Shown here in pieces: positions 33,506 through 44,958 of a stretch of DNA of 64,000 bases (position 1 is its first letter; each line of letters starts with the position of its first letter). Below the pieces are notes generated by a model. That model had not been told where the DNA came from, made no database searches, and saw only the letters and a program-made list of their open reading frames with translations. This DNA is from Pseudoips prasinana (Eukaryota > Arthropoda > Insecta > Lepidoptera > Nolidae): the NCBI GenBank assembly GCA_951640165.1, contig OX621250.1:14161501-14225500 (forward strand), in the 5' to 3' direction. The position numbers and the translations under genes are program-made.

Positions 33506-33629
33506 TTACGTATCACACAAAACCTTGTGTGGTTTTGTGAAACCACAATGCAAATATTCATGATACAACTTACCTTGTGTCATGTATATCTTAAAAAGGT
33601 AAGTGCTTATTCATTAGTATATGATAGTA

Positions 33630-33841
33630 CAGTCAACAGCAAAAGTAGATGATCAAAGTCGGATATTCAATACTAATTATCATAAATTGCGACAAAATAG
33701 TGTGGTGGTGAAGAGTATCTAGTTGAAGGTGTGCGTGAGTGATAAGTGTAAAAAATATTAACTAGTGAAAACTGCCGCCCAATAGCATCATAAACTCAAA
33801 ACTCAGGTCCGATTTTGATCATCTACTTATGCTGTTGACTG
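33630..33841. mobile_element. mariner-like MITE, about 212 bp
   Basis: Termini cagtcaacagcaaaagtaga and the inverse tctacttatgctgttgactg extend about 35 bases with few mismatches. Both sides have TA (33628-33629 and 33842-33843), fitting a TA target duplication. No ORF. A different family from the CAGACGCC MITE. Confidence 0.85.
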
Positions 33842-34223
33842 TACGTACGAGCCTACGCAAAACGAAACATGAACGAATTCGATCGCTCGTTAGAAACGAA
33901 CCATTAAATTGTGATTGTCAAAACTTATCACGACATAAACCATTTATAGCGCTAAAGCTAGGCAAAAGATGAACTAATAATAATAGCTTCATCTGTGAAA
34001 AATTGCCGTATGCTGTTTATATCCATACTTCTAAAATAATTCAGTCATAACTCTGAAAGCGGGATAAAGATTAGAGTAATTAGTTGAGAAACAGCATGCA
34101 GGAATTCCAAAGTTAATGACCAATGACAGCCATCTTCTCGCACGCAATCAGATGTACTCGCATCTTAGACAAAAAATGTTACTTAGCATCATACAATAGT
34201 TGATCATTTTAAAGCAAATTGTA

Positions 34224-34363
34224 GTACAGACCCCAGCATATCTAGCTACCCCAATCTATCAAATTTCTTTCATAAATTTTCAACTGTATCACATAAGCGT
34301 AAGTTTCACTTTCTATTGGGAAATTCGACAGATTGGGGTTGCTTGATGTGCTGGCGTCTGTAC
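34224..34363. mobile_element. 140-bp palindromic MITE (CAGACGCC family)
   Basis: gTAcagaccccagcatatct to gatgtgctggcgtctgTAc; centre 'agcgtaagtttcactttct'. Followed 107 bases later by another copy. Confidence 0.88.
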
Positions 34364-34470
34364 AATACTCAAAGCAACTGGGGTAGGTACGTGCCTTGCG
34401 GGGAATTGTAGATTTGTAGTTGCGGAGAATTGCAGATACGCAGGCACTCCTTATCAAATAGTATGAATAG

Positions 34471-34611
34471 GTACAGACACCAGCACATCCAGCTATCTCA
34501 ATCTGTCAAATTTCTTTTATAGAATTTCAACTTTGTCACATAAGCATAAGGTTCACTTTCTATTGGGGAAATTTGACAAATTGGGATGGCTTGATGTGCT
34601 TGCGTCTGTAC
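34471..34611. mobile_element. 141-bp palindromic MITE (CAGACGCC family)
   Basis: gTAcagacaccagcacatcc to gatgtgcttgcgtctgTAc; same orientation as the 34224 copy. The unit spacing is 247 bases, but the intervening sequences are not duplicated, unlike the 29 kb set. Confidence 0.88.
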
Positions 34612-34694
34612 AATCAACAAGCGTTTTAGAAATATCCCCATTGCTTTCGGTTTCGCTATCAACCAATGGTCCTTCGAATGCCTAATATAATATA

Positions 34695-34865
34695 ATCACA
34701 CCAATATTATAAAGGCGAAAGTTTGTGAATGTGCATGTTTGTTACTTCTTCACGTCTAAACAGCTGGAGCGATTTTAATAAAATTTGGTATGGCGTTAGC
34801 TGACACCCTGGATTAATACATAGGCTATAATTTAACGCCGGTAAAACCGCGGGGCCCAACTAGTA
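34695..34865 (-). repeat. dispersed repeat I
   Basis: Reverse-oriented: 'atcacaccaatattataaag', 'gaagt... ' region reading 'ttgttacttcttcacgtcta', 'tggagcgattttaataaaat', and end 'ggtaaaaccgcggggcccaa'. Confidence 0.7.
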
Positions 34866-35384
34866 ATAAATAAAAACGTAACGGGTGTAACTTATTTGAC
34901 CACGGTCAGCTTGCTTGCGAAACAATATGCATTTTCAAATTATAGTCTATGAATATTCATGATTTGAACCCTATTTCAACGGGTGTCTCTGTTCATCATG
35001 CTAATTTTCCTTTTCATAAAGGAATTATACAATATGCAAAGCACTCTGTCTCTGCATAATTACTGTTTTGTACGTGCAGATTCATTAAGATCTCAGTAAC
35101 CTACTTGTTAACAACGTGCTTAATGTTCGAGTAGATAGAGCAGAATAATAATTGAATTTCGCTACAAAATATGCTAGATCATATCGGATAATAAATATTA
35201 CATAATTAGATTTATTTTTATTTACCATATGTTTGGGTATGTCTGACATGACGTTCAGAGTATGCGTACAGAGGTAATATGACATAATCAAAAGCTCTAG
35301 TGAGTTATAAAGTTATCCATAACCTATTTAGATCAATGTTCTGATTAATAATGCGACGTTTACAGTTAACTCCTTGATATAAAT

Positions 35385-36610
35385 CAACAAAATGGAACTA
35401 AATGCATCTAAATGCTATCATGTTAAATTTTCCAGAAAATCTAAACTAAGTAACACTGAGTACGTCATACAAAACCATAAGATTCAAGAAGTTGATACAA
35501 TCAGGGACCTGGGAATTTGGTTTGACAGAAAACTAACCTTTATGCCTCATATGGACACTATAACAAAGAGAGCATCTAAAACTTTAGGTTTTGTGATTAG
35601 AAATTAAAAGGGGTTCAAATATAACAAAGAAAGCATCTAAAACTTTAGGTTTTGTGATTAGAAATTCAAAGGGGTTCAAAAATAGTTCCACAAAAATTCT
35701 GTTGTATAATAATCTTGTCCGCAGCATTTTGGACTATTGCAGTAGTGTGGAGACCGCACTATACTACACATATTCTAAGCATAGAAAGAATTAAAAAAAA
35801 ATCCTATGGCATCTAGCTTTCTCCAAAGGAAAATCCAAGGAGCTATCTTCCTATAAAGCTCACCTTCAATATTTTAAAATGCAGACATTAGAAACGCATA
35901 GAGATGTCAGATGCTCTTCTGCTTTATAAAATTATCAGAGGCAACATTAATTGCCCAGATCTGTTACATCTCCTAAGGTTTAGAGTTCCATCACGTATAC
36001 CTCGTAATCCGATCACACCTCTATGCCCACCCCTGCGTCGAACAGTGCTTGGAGCCAACTCACCTATTTGCAGAATGTGTAAAATTGTAAATATCTGCAG
36101 CGACTTGATAGACATCAATTATGATGCAATTTCCACATTCTACAGAGTTACAAAACAACATCTTCCGAATAATAATAATATATTGTAAAGATATAGAATT
36201 AAGTATTGTTTCCGTGTACCATTATAGCCATGACACGTAAAGCGATTTGTTATATATATATTTGTATGTTGTAATTAATTCATAGTATTATTTAATGCAA
36301 TGCAATATTTATTATTTTATTATTATGTACTTAATTTGAATCTTTATAACTTGTTAATAATGTTTTGTTTAAATTCTTACTTTATTATTATGTCATTCAG
36401 TCACAATTTAATTTCACTTTTATTTTTATGTTAGATAATTTATAATTTTATTTTTAATTAATGTAATTTATACACGCCGATCTTTAATTTCGCATGTGGT
36501 GTTAACCTGTAACTGGTTGCTACACAAGAAAATATATTGTGTAAGTTAAGATATACCAAACTCAAATTTAATGTGTAAGCAATTGTTGGTTAACCTAATA
36601 AACAAAAATA
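35385..36610 (+). pseudogene. Jockey/CR1-like LINE, 5'-truncated
   Basis: The first block (35392-35607) reads 'MELNASKCYHVKFSRKSK' then 'IRDLGIWFDRKLTFMPHMD', the conserved segment after the reverse-transcriptase active site in Jockey/CR1-type LINEs. The second block (35904-36188) carries the protein's C-terminal end (DALLLYKIIRGNINCPDLL, then RRTVLGANSP). Between them a 61-bp tandem duplication (35563/35624) and further changes break the frame. A non-coding tail of about 420 bases ends in 'aataaacaaaaataaaaat'. It cannot encode an active protein. Confidence 0.85.
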
Positions 36611-36614
36611 AAAA

Positions 36615-37290
36615 TATCAGACTGATTGTTGGGATTCTCGAAGACAACATCGAGAGAGAGGTCAAATTTCACGGTCATCTGGAAGATAAGGCCAAGTTAG
36701 CCTCCAAAAAGCTTCGTCCTTCACAGAACTAGGTGATAGTACATGGGCCGATTGCCTCCAATTACAGAAGTCGCAATTACGGCCGCATGTGGAATATTGC
36801 TGCCACCACTTAGCCGGGGCACCACAGTATCAACTTCTTCCCTTTGATCGTATTCAACATCGTGCATTGAGATGCACATTGATGTCCCACTATTTAGCTT
36901 GATCCTCTTGCCCTACGGAGAGACGTGGCGTCTCTATGTGTTATTTACCGCATTTATCACGGGGAGTGTTCAGAGGAATTGTTCCAGCTTATATCTGCCG
37001 CCACATTCCGCCATAGACCCTCTTGCCAAAAGTGGAAATTTCATCCCTATCACGTCTTCGAACATTTAGACAAATTGCTCGAAGCTATCACGTGGAAGAA
37101 TGGTCATCTACCACCGTGCGTTTCACAAGGAACTTTTACCCGCGCACTACCACTTTGTGGAATCAATTATGCTGCGGGGGTATTTCCGATCCGTTATGAC
37201 ATTGCAACCTACAAGAAGTTAGCCTATTCCTTTCTTAAAGGCCTCTGGTGTAGCGAGTGTCCATGGGCGGCGGTGATCACTTACCATCAG
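36615..37290 (+). pseudogene. second LINE ORF2 C-terminal remnant
   Basis: Reading frames joined by shifts give 'ILEDNIEREVKFHGHLEDKA' and 'KLASKKL' (36630-36715), then 'MASLCVIYRIYHGECSEELF' with 'ATFRHRP' (36925-37020), then 'FPIRYDIATYKKLAYSFLKG' (37185-37245), followed by the tail 'aggcctctggtgtagcgagt'. This order is the standard end of a common lepidopteran non-LTR element. It abuts the A-rich tail of the LINE at 35385-36610, so one may have inserted next to the other. Frames are broken. Confidence 0.85.
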
Positions 37291-37621
37291 GTGTCCCACT
37301 TCCACGTTTGTCGAGGAGTCGCACAATGCGTCGCCGTGCATTTTAAGTGAATGAACAAACAAGCTAAGCAACCGGTGCCAGAGAGCACACCTTTGGGGCT
37401 TGAACCTCGAATAACGAGTGGATGCATCAGAGAGTCGGTTCAAAGTTCTGAACTGTCTAAAACTTAATATAGTTTTACGTTTCGAATACTTTGAATACCA
37501 AAAAGATGATGGCACGGGTTTGGCTGTGACCAAAAATCTTTGTTCGTGCAGCCTTTTTTCGATCCCAATCTCAAGGGATTTTAGTGATTTATCTTAAATT
37601 TGTACTCATTTTTATAAATTC

Positions 37622-37656
37622 TCAATTACCTGGTGGACTCTTCACCAGGTAATTGA
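37622..37656. repeat. short perfect hairpin
   Basis: tcaattacctggtg-gactctt-caccaggtaattga: 14-bp perfect arms, 7-base loop. It has a terminator-like shape, but this is a eukaryotic intergenic region and no function is inferred. Confidence 0.75.
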
Positions 37657-37709
37657 TAACTACCTATTTACAAATATTATATAATATCCGAATAAATTAC
37701 ACTAAATAA

Positions 37710-37849
37710 GTACAGACGCCAGCACATCAAGCTACCCCAATCTGCCAATTTCCCCAATTGAAAGTGAACCTTATGCTTAAATGATAAAGTTGAAAATCTA
37801 TTAAAGAAATTTGACAGATTTGGGTAGCTGGATGTGCTGGCGTCTGTAC
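37710..37849. mobile_element. 140-bp palindromic MITE (CAGACGCC family)
   Basis: gTAcagacgccagcacatca to gatgtgctggcgtctgTAc; centre 'gaaccttatgcttaaatgat'. Confidence 0.9.
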
Positions 37850-38194
37850 CTATTTGACACTACTCCGTGCCAACATTGATGACGTAATCATTAATGTGGA
37901 CACCGTTGCGTTGGTAAATTCATTATTATGGTTTAATTTAAGAAGATGTCATAAGAAAAAAGCCATTATCCTGCAAGGGAATTTCATATGATCCAAGCAT
38001 GTGACAACCGACATGAATCTTTGCATACAATAATAAAATTCCCTATTTTCGGCATTACCACTTACATTGGACTACGAATTTTATTATTATTATTTTAACC
38101 TTGAAATTTAATTTAGGTGCACAAGAATTTGTCTAGAACTGTTAGAACAGACATAAACCACACTAAATAAGTATTATGTACCTATAAGATGTAC

Positions 38195-38312
38195 GTGTCC
38201 CGACTATCTGGGCTACCCCATCAGGCGCCAAGAGAAGTCCACGGCAGGTTAAGTTTAGCCGGTGCGAGTCCGACATACCCACCCGCAGACATTTTGCGGG
38301 TGGCATGTATAG
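38195..38312 (+). repeat. dispersed repeat H, copy 2 (3' part)
   Basis: 'caggcgccaagagaagtcca', 'gccggtgcgagtccgacata' and 'cccacccgcagacattttgc', matching 31965-32025 and 39775-39860. Confidence 0.65.
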
Positions 38313-38834
38313 GCATTCCCCTGCCTTGACAAAAAAAGGTACTTATAAGATTTAGAACAAAGGTATTTCAATCTACAGTATGTTAGGTTAAACGAGGGAC
38401 ATATTAAGGGAGGGTGTTCAGTATTCGATTCCCGTCCCAAATATATAAAAAACCTATAACCTAATTTTTTTACGTAATTGTCCTATTAAATACATTATCA
38501 TGAACACTGAGTGCGCAAGAAGTGAATAGTACCTAAAGTGATCACGTGGCAAGCTCGTGCGTAAACCCCGCCCTCCCCCCTCGCCCTTAGCGCAAGGGTG
38601 TATACACGTTGTGAGACTTTTGCGAAATTTTTGGCATGGTTCTGTTTGTTATTTATCAGTGTTTTTTTTTTTCTTCATATTTTTATTAGTATCATATAAG
38701 CATACACTATTGTGGGTTTGAATATGTCCCTCGTTTAAACTAACACTGTATACATATGATAAAATCGTAGGAAAGTCAAAACTGTACATTGGATATATTA
38801 AAAAAAGGATACTTGGGGCGTGATCCACAATCGA

Positions 38835-39068
38835 TATCGAAGCCAAAAATATAGCTTTTAGAATTTTTGTCTGTTTGTCTGTATGTATGTCCGGGCTAAA
38901 CTCAAAAAGTACTGCATGGATTTAATTCAAATTTTGCATGAATATTACTCAGAGGTCGGGTCAACATAAGGGTCAAGGCTATATATTTTCACGCTATCAC
39001 CTACGGGGGAGGAGCTGTGATAATTTATAAAGTTTAACGAAGGTAAAACCGCGGGGCACAGCTAGTTA
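38835..39068 (-). repeat. dispersed repeat I, long variant
   Basis: Reverse complement of the 14023-14275 form: 'atatcgaagccaaaaatata', 'gtatgtatgtccgggctaaa', 'acggggga-ggagctgtgat', end 'aaaaccgcggggcacagcta'. Confidence 0.7.
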
Positions 39069-39639
39069 GCAATATAATATTTTAGAGGCTTGCTACCTCC
39101 TCGTTGTAACATTAAAACACAAAAGCCTGCAGACAGCGCCAAGTGAGGCGTGTGCGACCTCACTGTATACACATTTTACTACGTATTTTGAATACAAATC
39201 GACTCATAAAGCTTCCCTAAACACCTAGCAGCATAGAAATTAGTATTGAAGATGGTTAGTGTGCAATTTAGGATACTTATCTTGTGTTTTAATAGTCTTG
39301 CAATCGATTATCGAAAGTGAAACGTAAAAAAGCATAGTACTTATGACGTAACTTGGGTTTAGGACCCCTGTTATTTTTTTTTTTTTTTGAGGAAATGAAA
39401 TATATACTTGTCATTGCCAACAACCTCTTTGGGTGGTTAGAACAAATTTTTTTTTGCCTTTATGGTGAACGTAGAACCTAACGAGGTATACTAACTTTAT
39501 GATGAAGACTGATCTCAAGCTTCACTAAAGCGGATATTACATGGTTTTTTTTTATAATTAAGAGTTTGATTGTAAAATAGTTGAAGCTTCAAATAAAATA
39601 CTAGACTAGATACACTATTCCGCTTACTAAATGTTGTCG

Positions 39640-39870
39640 CTTCGCTATACACGCTCCGGGAAGACACCGATCTGTTTGTGGCGCAGGCGCTGTGCCGGCA
39701 ATTCGGGACGGCAAACAAGAGCTGTGCCAGGGTACATGTCCCGACCACCTGGGACATTGCGCAAAAGCTCTCGCCACCAGACCGCAAGAAACGTCCAGGT
39801 AGGTGAGATTTAGTCGGTGCGAGTCCAACATACCCACCTGCAGACACTTTTTGCGGAGTTTTGCATTTCC
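39640..39870 (+). repeat. dispersed repeat H, copy 3
   Basis: 'ccgatctgtttgtggcgcag', 'acctgggacattgcgcaaaa', 'tagtcggtgcgagtccaaca', 'tacccacctgcagacacttt'. The open frames on both strands here (60-110 residues) reflect the GC-richness of the repeat and are not called. Confidence 0.65.
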
Positions 39871-40264
39871 TACTGCCTTATCAAAAAATATAGATAATAT
39901 ATGTACACCAAATAACTCATTTGTTATCGATCACGAGAAGTACCATTGATGGCATTCTTCGTTTCTTTGAGCCTGCGTCTGCTCCACGAGAGAAAATGTT
40001 AATCTCAATCTCTCTTGAACCAAACTAAAATCTTTGAAATTTAGTTAAATCAGGTTTTTCTAATAATTATATCGAATAACAGAATTGATTACAATAACAA
40101 TAATATGTAATTTGAAAAAATCTTAATCGTATTGTAAAATGTTGGCCCTCGTTTAGCAAAAATATGTTTTATCGTTGATATTTTTAACGATGCGACCTCG
40201 TACTTTTTGATTGAATCAATCATGGCTGATAATAAAAGAATTATATAAATAACATTATTAGCTT

Positions 40265-40490
40265 AAATGCGCCGTGTGGCTGACGGCGACGATATCACCA
40301 GCCCGTCTGATACTGAGGGGGGCGTAGACGTCGTCCCGAAGGAATACGTCCCAGAAAACGGGCAGCAACGTTTTTCTATGTACCTTCAAACAACGCGTCT
40401 GCGAAGCTTGGCGATTATGGCATATCCCCCTGTTTTTTGGGGTGGCTTTTGTCCAAGAATGGACGTAATTTGGCTGACATGATGATGATC
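40265..40490 (-). mobile_element. LINE-tail-like repeat G
   Basis: Reverse-oriented: 'gggcgtagacgtcgtcccga', 'aaaacgggcagcaacgtttt', 'gcttggcgattatggcatat', 'ttttgtccaagaatggacgt', 'gctgacatgatgatga'. Confidence 0.65.
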
Positions 40491-40773
40491 CCGAAATAAG
40501 TAAATAGTTAAAGGTAAAAATAAATTAAAGGAAATTTCCAAAATATCACATCGCAAACATTTTTTTCGCAAATATTCATTTGGCAAGAAAACATATGCCA
40601 AAACAACTTGTCGCAAATTGAAGCAGTTCCTTTTTGGCTCTTAGTCGGTCACTGCCGCGGAACGTTCGCTTCGTTCGCTCCGGTTACGCTGTTTGAGTCG
40701 CAATTCTAACCTAGCCTACTTTTCTGCCATCAGTTTGCAAGTGAATAAAATGCGCAATAAAATTTGCTAAAAT

Positions 40774-40982
40774 ACTGCACGTGTGGCGCAGCGGCTTAGA
40801 AAGTCGCTTCGCCGCTTCGTGGCGCGGGTTCGAGTCCTGCGCCGGAAAACTATTTTTGCGCCCCATAAATAGTTGTTCTGAGTCTGGATGTAATTTGTGT
40901 CCGTCTATTATATGTTTGTAAAGTATCCCGCGACACAGGGATTACAAATTCCATAATGCAGGTGTTGTCTTTAAAAAAAATG
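40774..40982 (+). mobile_element. tRNA-derived SINE, family B
   Basis: Head 'cacgtgtggcgcagcggctt', B box 'cgggttcgagtcctgcgcc', body 'gttctgagtctggatgtaat', 'tttgtaaagtatcccgcgac', 'cagggatt' and an A-rich end. Full copies also at 44959 (+) and 44734 (-). Confidence 0.85.
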
Positions 40983-41516
40983 GTAAATAGATTGACTTCG
41001 AATCAGAAGGTTCATAACGGAAAAATGGCCTTGTTTGCAGAAGGTCCACATGTAAACCGTCTATTAAATGAGTACGTCTAGAGTGGCAAAATGACTTACT
41101 AGCAAAACGTCCAAAATGTGAAAATGTCAATAATGCAAAAGGTCAATTGGGAAGTAAAATTTGTCAAAAAATATTTTGCCCAAAAAGCAGTACACCGATA
41201 TTAAATAACAAGTTAGTACAGCAAGTGCAGTAGACCCCATGACGTTGGACACATGATGCGTTTTGCTCTTGAGAGTGTTCCACTGATAGACAGACGAAAA
41301 TGATGATTGCATAAATAGCCAACATAATATAATTTATATATTTAATTATTACCAACATCCTGTACTTAACTATATCCGCATCGTGAAGTTATAATTCTTC
41401 ATTATGATTTGTAGTCTATTCTAAACATACCTGTTTATTACTTTCTGGTTGAAATATTACAATGCACCTGTATTATTGAGTTTGCGTTAGTAACAACGTC
41501 AGCGAAACTTATGTTA

Positions 41517-41625
41517 TACTAGCCATGCCCCGCGGTTTCACCCGCGCTAAAGTTGGCGTAAAAGAGTAACAAACATACATCTATACTCACAAACTTTTTC
41601 ATTTATAATATTAGTAGGATGTATA
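41517..41625 (+). repeat. dispersed repeat I, internally deleted
   Basis: 'actagccatgccccgcggtt' joins early to 'gagtaacaaacatacatcta' and ends 'ttataatattagtaggatgt'. Confidence 0.7.
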
Positions 41626-41745
41626 CTTCTCTAGCTCGCAGATGGTATATATTTTCTTACTTACTTAACACTTATTGTCATATTTTGGACAATTCACACA
41701 ATATCTTTATACATTGTATCCTATGTGTAATTCTGCTATATTATT

Positions 41746-41852
41746 GTATGGATGGATGGATGGATGGATGATAAACACTACTGAATGGATTTTAATGAAA
41801 CTTTCATTAAAATCCATTCAGTAGTGTTTATCATCCATCCATCCATCCATAC
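41746..41852. repeat. near-perfect long hairpin, about 50-bp arms, almost no loop
   Basis: 'gataaacactactgaatgga'-'ttttaatgaaa' is followed, one base later, by its reverse complement 'tttcattaaaa'-'tccattcagtagtgtttatc'. A (gatg)n / (catc)n run differs by a unit at the outer edges. The right arm continues into 'acttacaaacttacgcgttt' and 'gtattagtaggat' (to 41883), which is the normal 3' end of repeat I. The right arm is thus native and the left arm its inverted copy. Confidence 0.85.
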
Positions 41853-42071
41853 TTACAAACTTACGCGTTTATTGTATTAGTAGGATACATAATTATGTTA
41901 CCTATAATAAATAACATAAGTTCCGCTGGCGATATTGTGCTGTAAAGTTTAACATAAGCACATAACAACCGTATAATTGACTATATGTGAAAGGTATTCG
42001 GAGACCCATAAACACGGATATAATTTAGAAAAGGAGATTTCTAGTATTTAAGACTCTCACTTTATGTTAAC

Positions 42072-42202
42072 GTACAGACGCCAGCAAATCCAGCTACCTC
42101 AATCTGTCAAATTTCTTTTATAGATTTTCACATAAGCATAAGGTTCACTTTCATTTGGGGAATTTGACAGATTGGGGTAGCTTGATGTGCTGGCGTCTGT
42201 AC
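42072..42202. mobile_element. 131-bp palindromic MITE (CAGACGCC family)
   Basis: gTAcagacgccagcaaatcc to gatgtgctggcgtctgTAc, with a 10-base internal deletion relative to the 141-bp form. Confidence 0.9.
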
Positions 42203-42299
42203 CACAGGTTAAGCTCAGCAGCGTCGCTTTGATCTTCGTGGTGTGGGCATAGTAAGTTAATAAATTATTATTTTACGGCAAAAAAAAAAGATGATTATT

Positions 42300-42650
42300 A
42301 TTTTTTTTCAATGTTTGATGGAATTGCGATTGACCTCAGTTTCACCTGATGGTAAGTGACGATTTGGTCTAAGGTCGACCGCGCATACCCATATCATGCC
42401 TGTTCACTCTAGCCTTGAATAAACCCATGTTATATGTATCTGGAAACACGTCGTTCAGTCAGGTGTTCCACAGGTTAGCCATGGCTTTAATGAAAGAAGA
42501 AGCAAAGCGCTTAGTACGACCTACTGAGATGTCAACAACAAAGCAGTGGAAAATCTTATTTTTAATGACGACACCCGCATTAACGATTTAAATTCCTGTA
42601 TCACGGATGGCCTTACAAACATGCAATTTACAGAAACATAGTACGCCAAC
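42300..42650 (-). mobile_element. probable LINE 3' end fragment
   Basis: Contains 'tttcacctgatggtaagtga', 'gttcactctagccttgaata' and 'caggtgttccacaggttagc'. In Lepidoptera such segments lie in reversed LINE ends; the 'cctgatggtaagtga' word is also seen in reverse complement at about 37280. The frame is not readable. Confidence 0.4.
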
Positions 42651-42814
42651 TTAACTTATAAAATTGTTGTTCTGGCTTTATTTGCCTTAAACATGGTATG
42701 GTGTTGTTACAAATTGGTTTCATATTGTGTTCCACATATTTACCTTACAAAAAATGTAAAAATTGCATCAAAAATAAGTAATATGTACATATGTCACAAA
42801 TAAAACTTAAAATT

Positions 42815-43272
42815 TATAATAATAAAATAAAATAAAATACACTTTATTGTACACAAAAAAAAAATAACAATGAAACATTAATTATAATGTACAATGGGCG
42901 GTCTTATCGCATAAAGCGATTTCTTCCAGACAACCTTTGGATGAATAGGAATTAAATGTGTAAAAAATGCCGGAGACGGTGCAACAAAGTGTGGGATATA
43001 GATAAAAATAGAAAGAAAAGAGATAATTAACAAGTTATACTAAAAACTAGAAATATGTAATGATCATATTATACTTACACATACATTTAAGTAAATAAAA
43101 TACTATTTTATACTATACTATAAATATAATACTATATTCATATAAAATAAATTAATAATTATTATGATAGAGACAGATAGTGGTCTTTCACAAGTTTTTT
43201 GAAGCTTACTATATTCTGAGAGCATTTAATAGAAGTTGGTAACTCATTCCACAAACGAGCTGCTTGATGATA
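42815..43272 (-). pseudogene. Jockey/CR1-like LINE, 3' end with ORF2 terminus
   Basis: On the - strand 43269-43165 reads 'YHQAARLWNELPTSIKCSQN' followed by 'IVSFKKLVKDHYLSLS' and a stop. The RLWNELP...FKK...K motif is the classic C-terminus of Jockey/CR1-type LINE ORF2. A 3' UTR and an A/T-rich tail (rc of aaaataaaataaaatacact) follow to 42815. The upstream part of the element is absent: a 5'-truncated insertion. Confidence 0.85.
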
Positions 43273-43278
43273 CTATAT

Positions 43279-43383
43279 CGTATACATTTTTAATACGTGT
43301 ATCGTGATATATCACAATAATTAATTATAATTGATTAATTAATTATTGTGATATTTCACGATACACATATTAAAAATGTATAC
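43279..43383. repeat. AT-rich inverted repeat, about 48-bp arms
   Basis: 'gtatacatttttaatacgtg' / 'cacatattaaaaatgtatac' and 'tatcgtgatatatcacaata' / 'tattgtgatatttcacgata' pair around 'attaattataattgattaat'. It lies at the 5' truncation point of the LINE, so it could be a MITE or a target-site rearrangement. Confidence 0.8.
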
Positions 43384-43451
43384 TGTAATATTATTTATAC
43401 TGTAATATATATAAATAAATGTATTTATTTTTTATAGGTAAAAATAATAAT

Positions 43452-43527
43452 TTATTCTCTCAATCGTGAGCGGGACTCGAACCTGAAAGATGAAATCGGC
43501 GAGACCAACCACTGCGCCACACCTGCA
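43452..43527 (-). mobile_element. degenerate tRNA-like SINE head
   Basis: Reversed B box 'gcgggactcgaacctgaaag' and 'aaccactgcgccacacctgc' (reversed A-box side), as in family B. The body is missing. Confidence 0.55.
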
Positions 43528-43639
43528 GTCTAAATGAATTGCGTTTAATTGTTAATTAACCCTTGCCTAACCTTAGTTTAGTTATTTTTATAGAGGTTGA
43601 TCATGGTTTATGACCACCTAACCTAGAAATATATGCAGT

Positions 43640-43827
43640 ATACGTCACAAGTCGCCGCGGAAAAAGCGGTGGATTTACCGTTATCGGAGAAAGCCCGAGA
43701 GTAGAGCAACGCAGTCAGTGCCCGCGCGTGCGCAGACTATACGGACGAGATATTGAAGTGCGCGTTGAAATAAGCAACAGCGTTTTTATTGGAATATTTA
43801 AGATTAGTGCTTGTCAACTATAAAAAG
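43640..43827 (+). promoter_or_regulatory. candidate promoter and untranslated first exon of the SDR gene
   Basis: A CpG-rich island in AT-rich DNA. An arthropod-type initiator TCAGT lies at 43715-43719 (A at 43717). GGACG, resembling a downstream promoter element, begins at +27, one base off the usual spacing. The presumed exon ends at 43827 before a strong donor GTAAGC. The nearest + strand acceptor joined to a coding start is at 53723, upstream of the dehydrogenase ATG. Initiator, CpG content and donor are seen; the link to the SDR gene is inference. It could instead start a non-coding transcript. Confidence 0.45.
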
Positions 43828-44602
43828 GTAAGCTATTATTAGTTTATTAGCTCAAATGCTAAATACATATATTAAGTTATAATGAATTTGTGTCAAAATA
43901 TTTTATTTAAGAGAGAAATTTATATAATTATAAAGTAAACAAACTTGTGTTAAATACCTATTTTAAATTTAACTATCTATTTATATAAATATATATGTTA
44001 TCAAGATTTAGGAAACTGTTCTAACGATATATTTAAATTAGGTAAATCATCAATCTTGATAGGTCTCACTGAAAAAGAGATCTTTGGCGAGTTATGAACA
44101 AAAATAACGAAGCATGGTCGTTTATTAATGTATAAAATTAAAAATAATCTTTAGGGAACAAATATTATCCATTAAACCAATTCAATTTCATTACACATAT
44201 CATAGAAATTCTTTGTAGCGTAAAGTAAAAGACATCAACGCGCTCTAGCCTAGATTTAAATTTGTTTTGTATGTTTTATGATTATGGCAATATTATTAGA
44301 AGGAAATAGACTAATGGGATCACTACCCATTCAGCACAAATTAATTCAGTTATACCAGCTAGCTAAAACCACAAAAAAAATACAATTCACTTATATGAGA
44401 AACATTTACGAAGGTACTATACGGTAAGCCCGAAATATAACATACATTAAAAATTAAACACATCAAAATATATAATAACATCATGCCATACCATATTTAT
44501 CTAAGTTTTTTTTTTTTTTTTATAATTTCATAGTAAAAATTTCTATTGAGGAATATACAAGAGACATGTTGTAAATTAAAAAACTACCAGTAAAAAAACT
44601 AG

Positions 44603-44660
44603 CAAACAACAACACACTATTCTTAATCTACAGATCAAGAATAGTGTGATGTTGTTGTTG
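44603..44660. repeat. inverted repeat, about 25-bp arms
   Basis: 'caacaacacactattcttaa'-type left arm pairs with 'aagaatagtgtgatgttgtt', with a short loop around 'tctacagatc' and one or two mismatches. Confidence 0.7.
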
Positions 44661-44733
44661 TGACCTAAATACTGTTTGACGGAAGAATGGTTATACATTG
44701 TTTTTTTTTATTTTTTTTATTAATGGGCTCATA

Positions 44734-44928
44734 TTTTTTTTAAGAAAGACAACGCCCGCACTATTGAATTTCATCCCCGTGTCGCGGGGTACTTTACAAA
44801 CATATAATAGACGGACACAAATTACATCCAGACTCAGAACAACTATTTATGGTTCACACAAATATGTAGTTATCCGGCGCGGGACTCAAACCCGCGACAC
44901 GAAGCGGTGAGGCGACTGTCTATTAACT
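44734..44928 (-). mobile_element. tRNA-derived SINE, family B
   Basis: Reversed full body: 'aagacaacgcccgcactatt', 'cgcggggtactttacaaaca', 'cacaaattacatccagactc', reversed B box 'gcgggactcaaacccgcgac', head side 'gtgaggcgactgtc'. Its + strand sister follows 30 bases later, making an inverted pair. Confidence 0.85.
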
Positions 44929-44958
44929 ATTGCTTTATAGAAACGATTCAAGAAATTT

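Noticed and set aside
36925..37350. 141-residue open frame that could be taken for a host gene
   Set aside because: The first 30 residues and the 'FPIRYDIATYKKLAYSFLKG' part are a LINE ORF2 C-terminus; the rest is frame-shifted LINE sequence and tail.
37219..37533. 104-residue - strand frame beyond the LINE tail
   Set aside because: It overlaps the reversed LINE 3' end and then unique sequence. No domain, no splice signals and no neighbour support.
41742..41771. (gatg)n run as a CRISPR-like or functional short repeat
   Set aside because: It is a simple microsatellite at the edge of a fold-back. There are no spacers, and the genome is eukaryotic.
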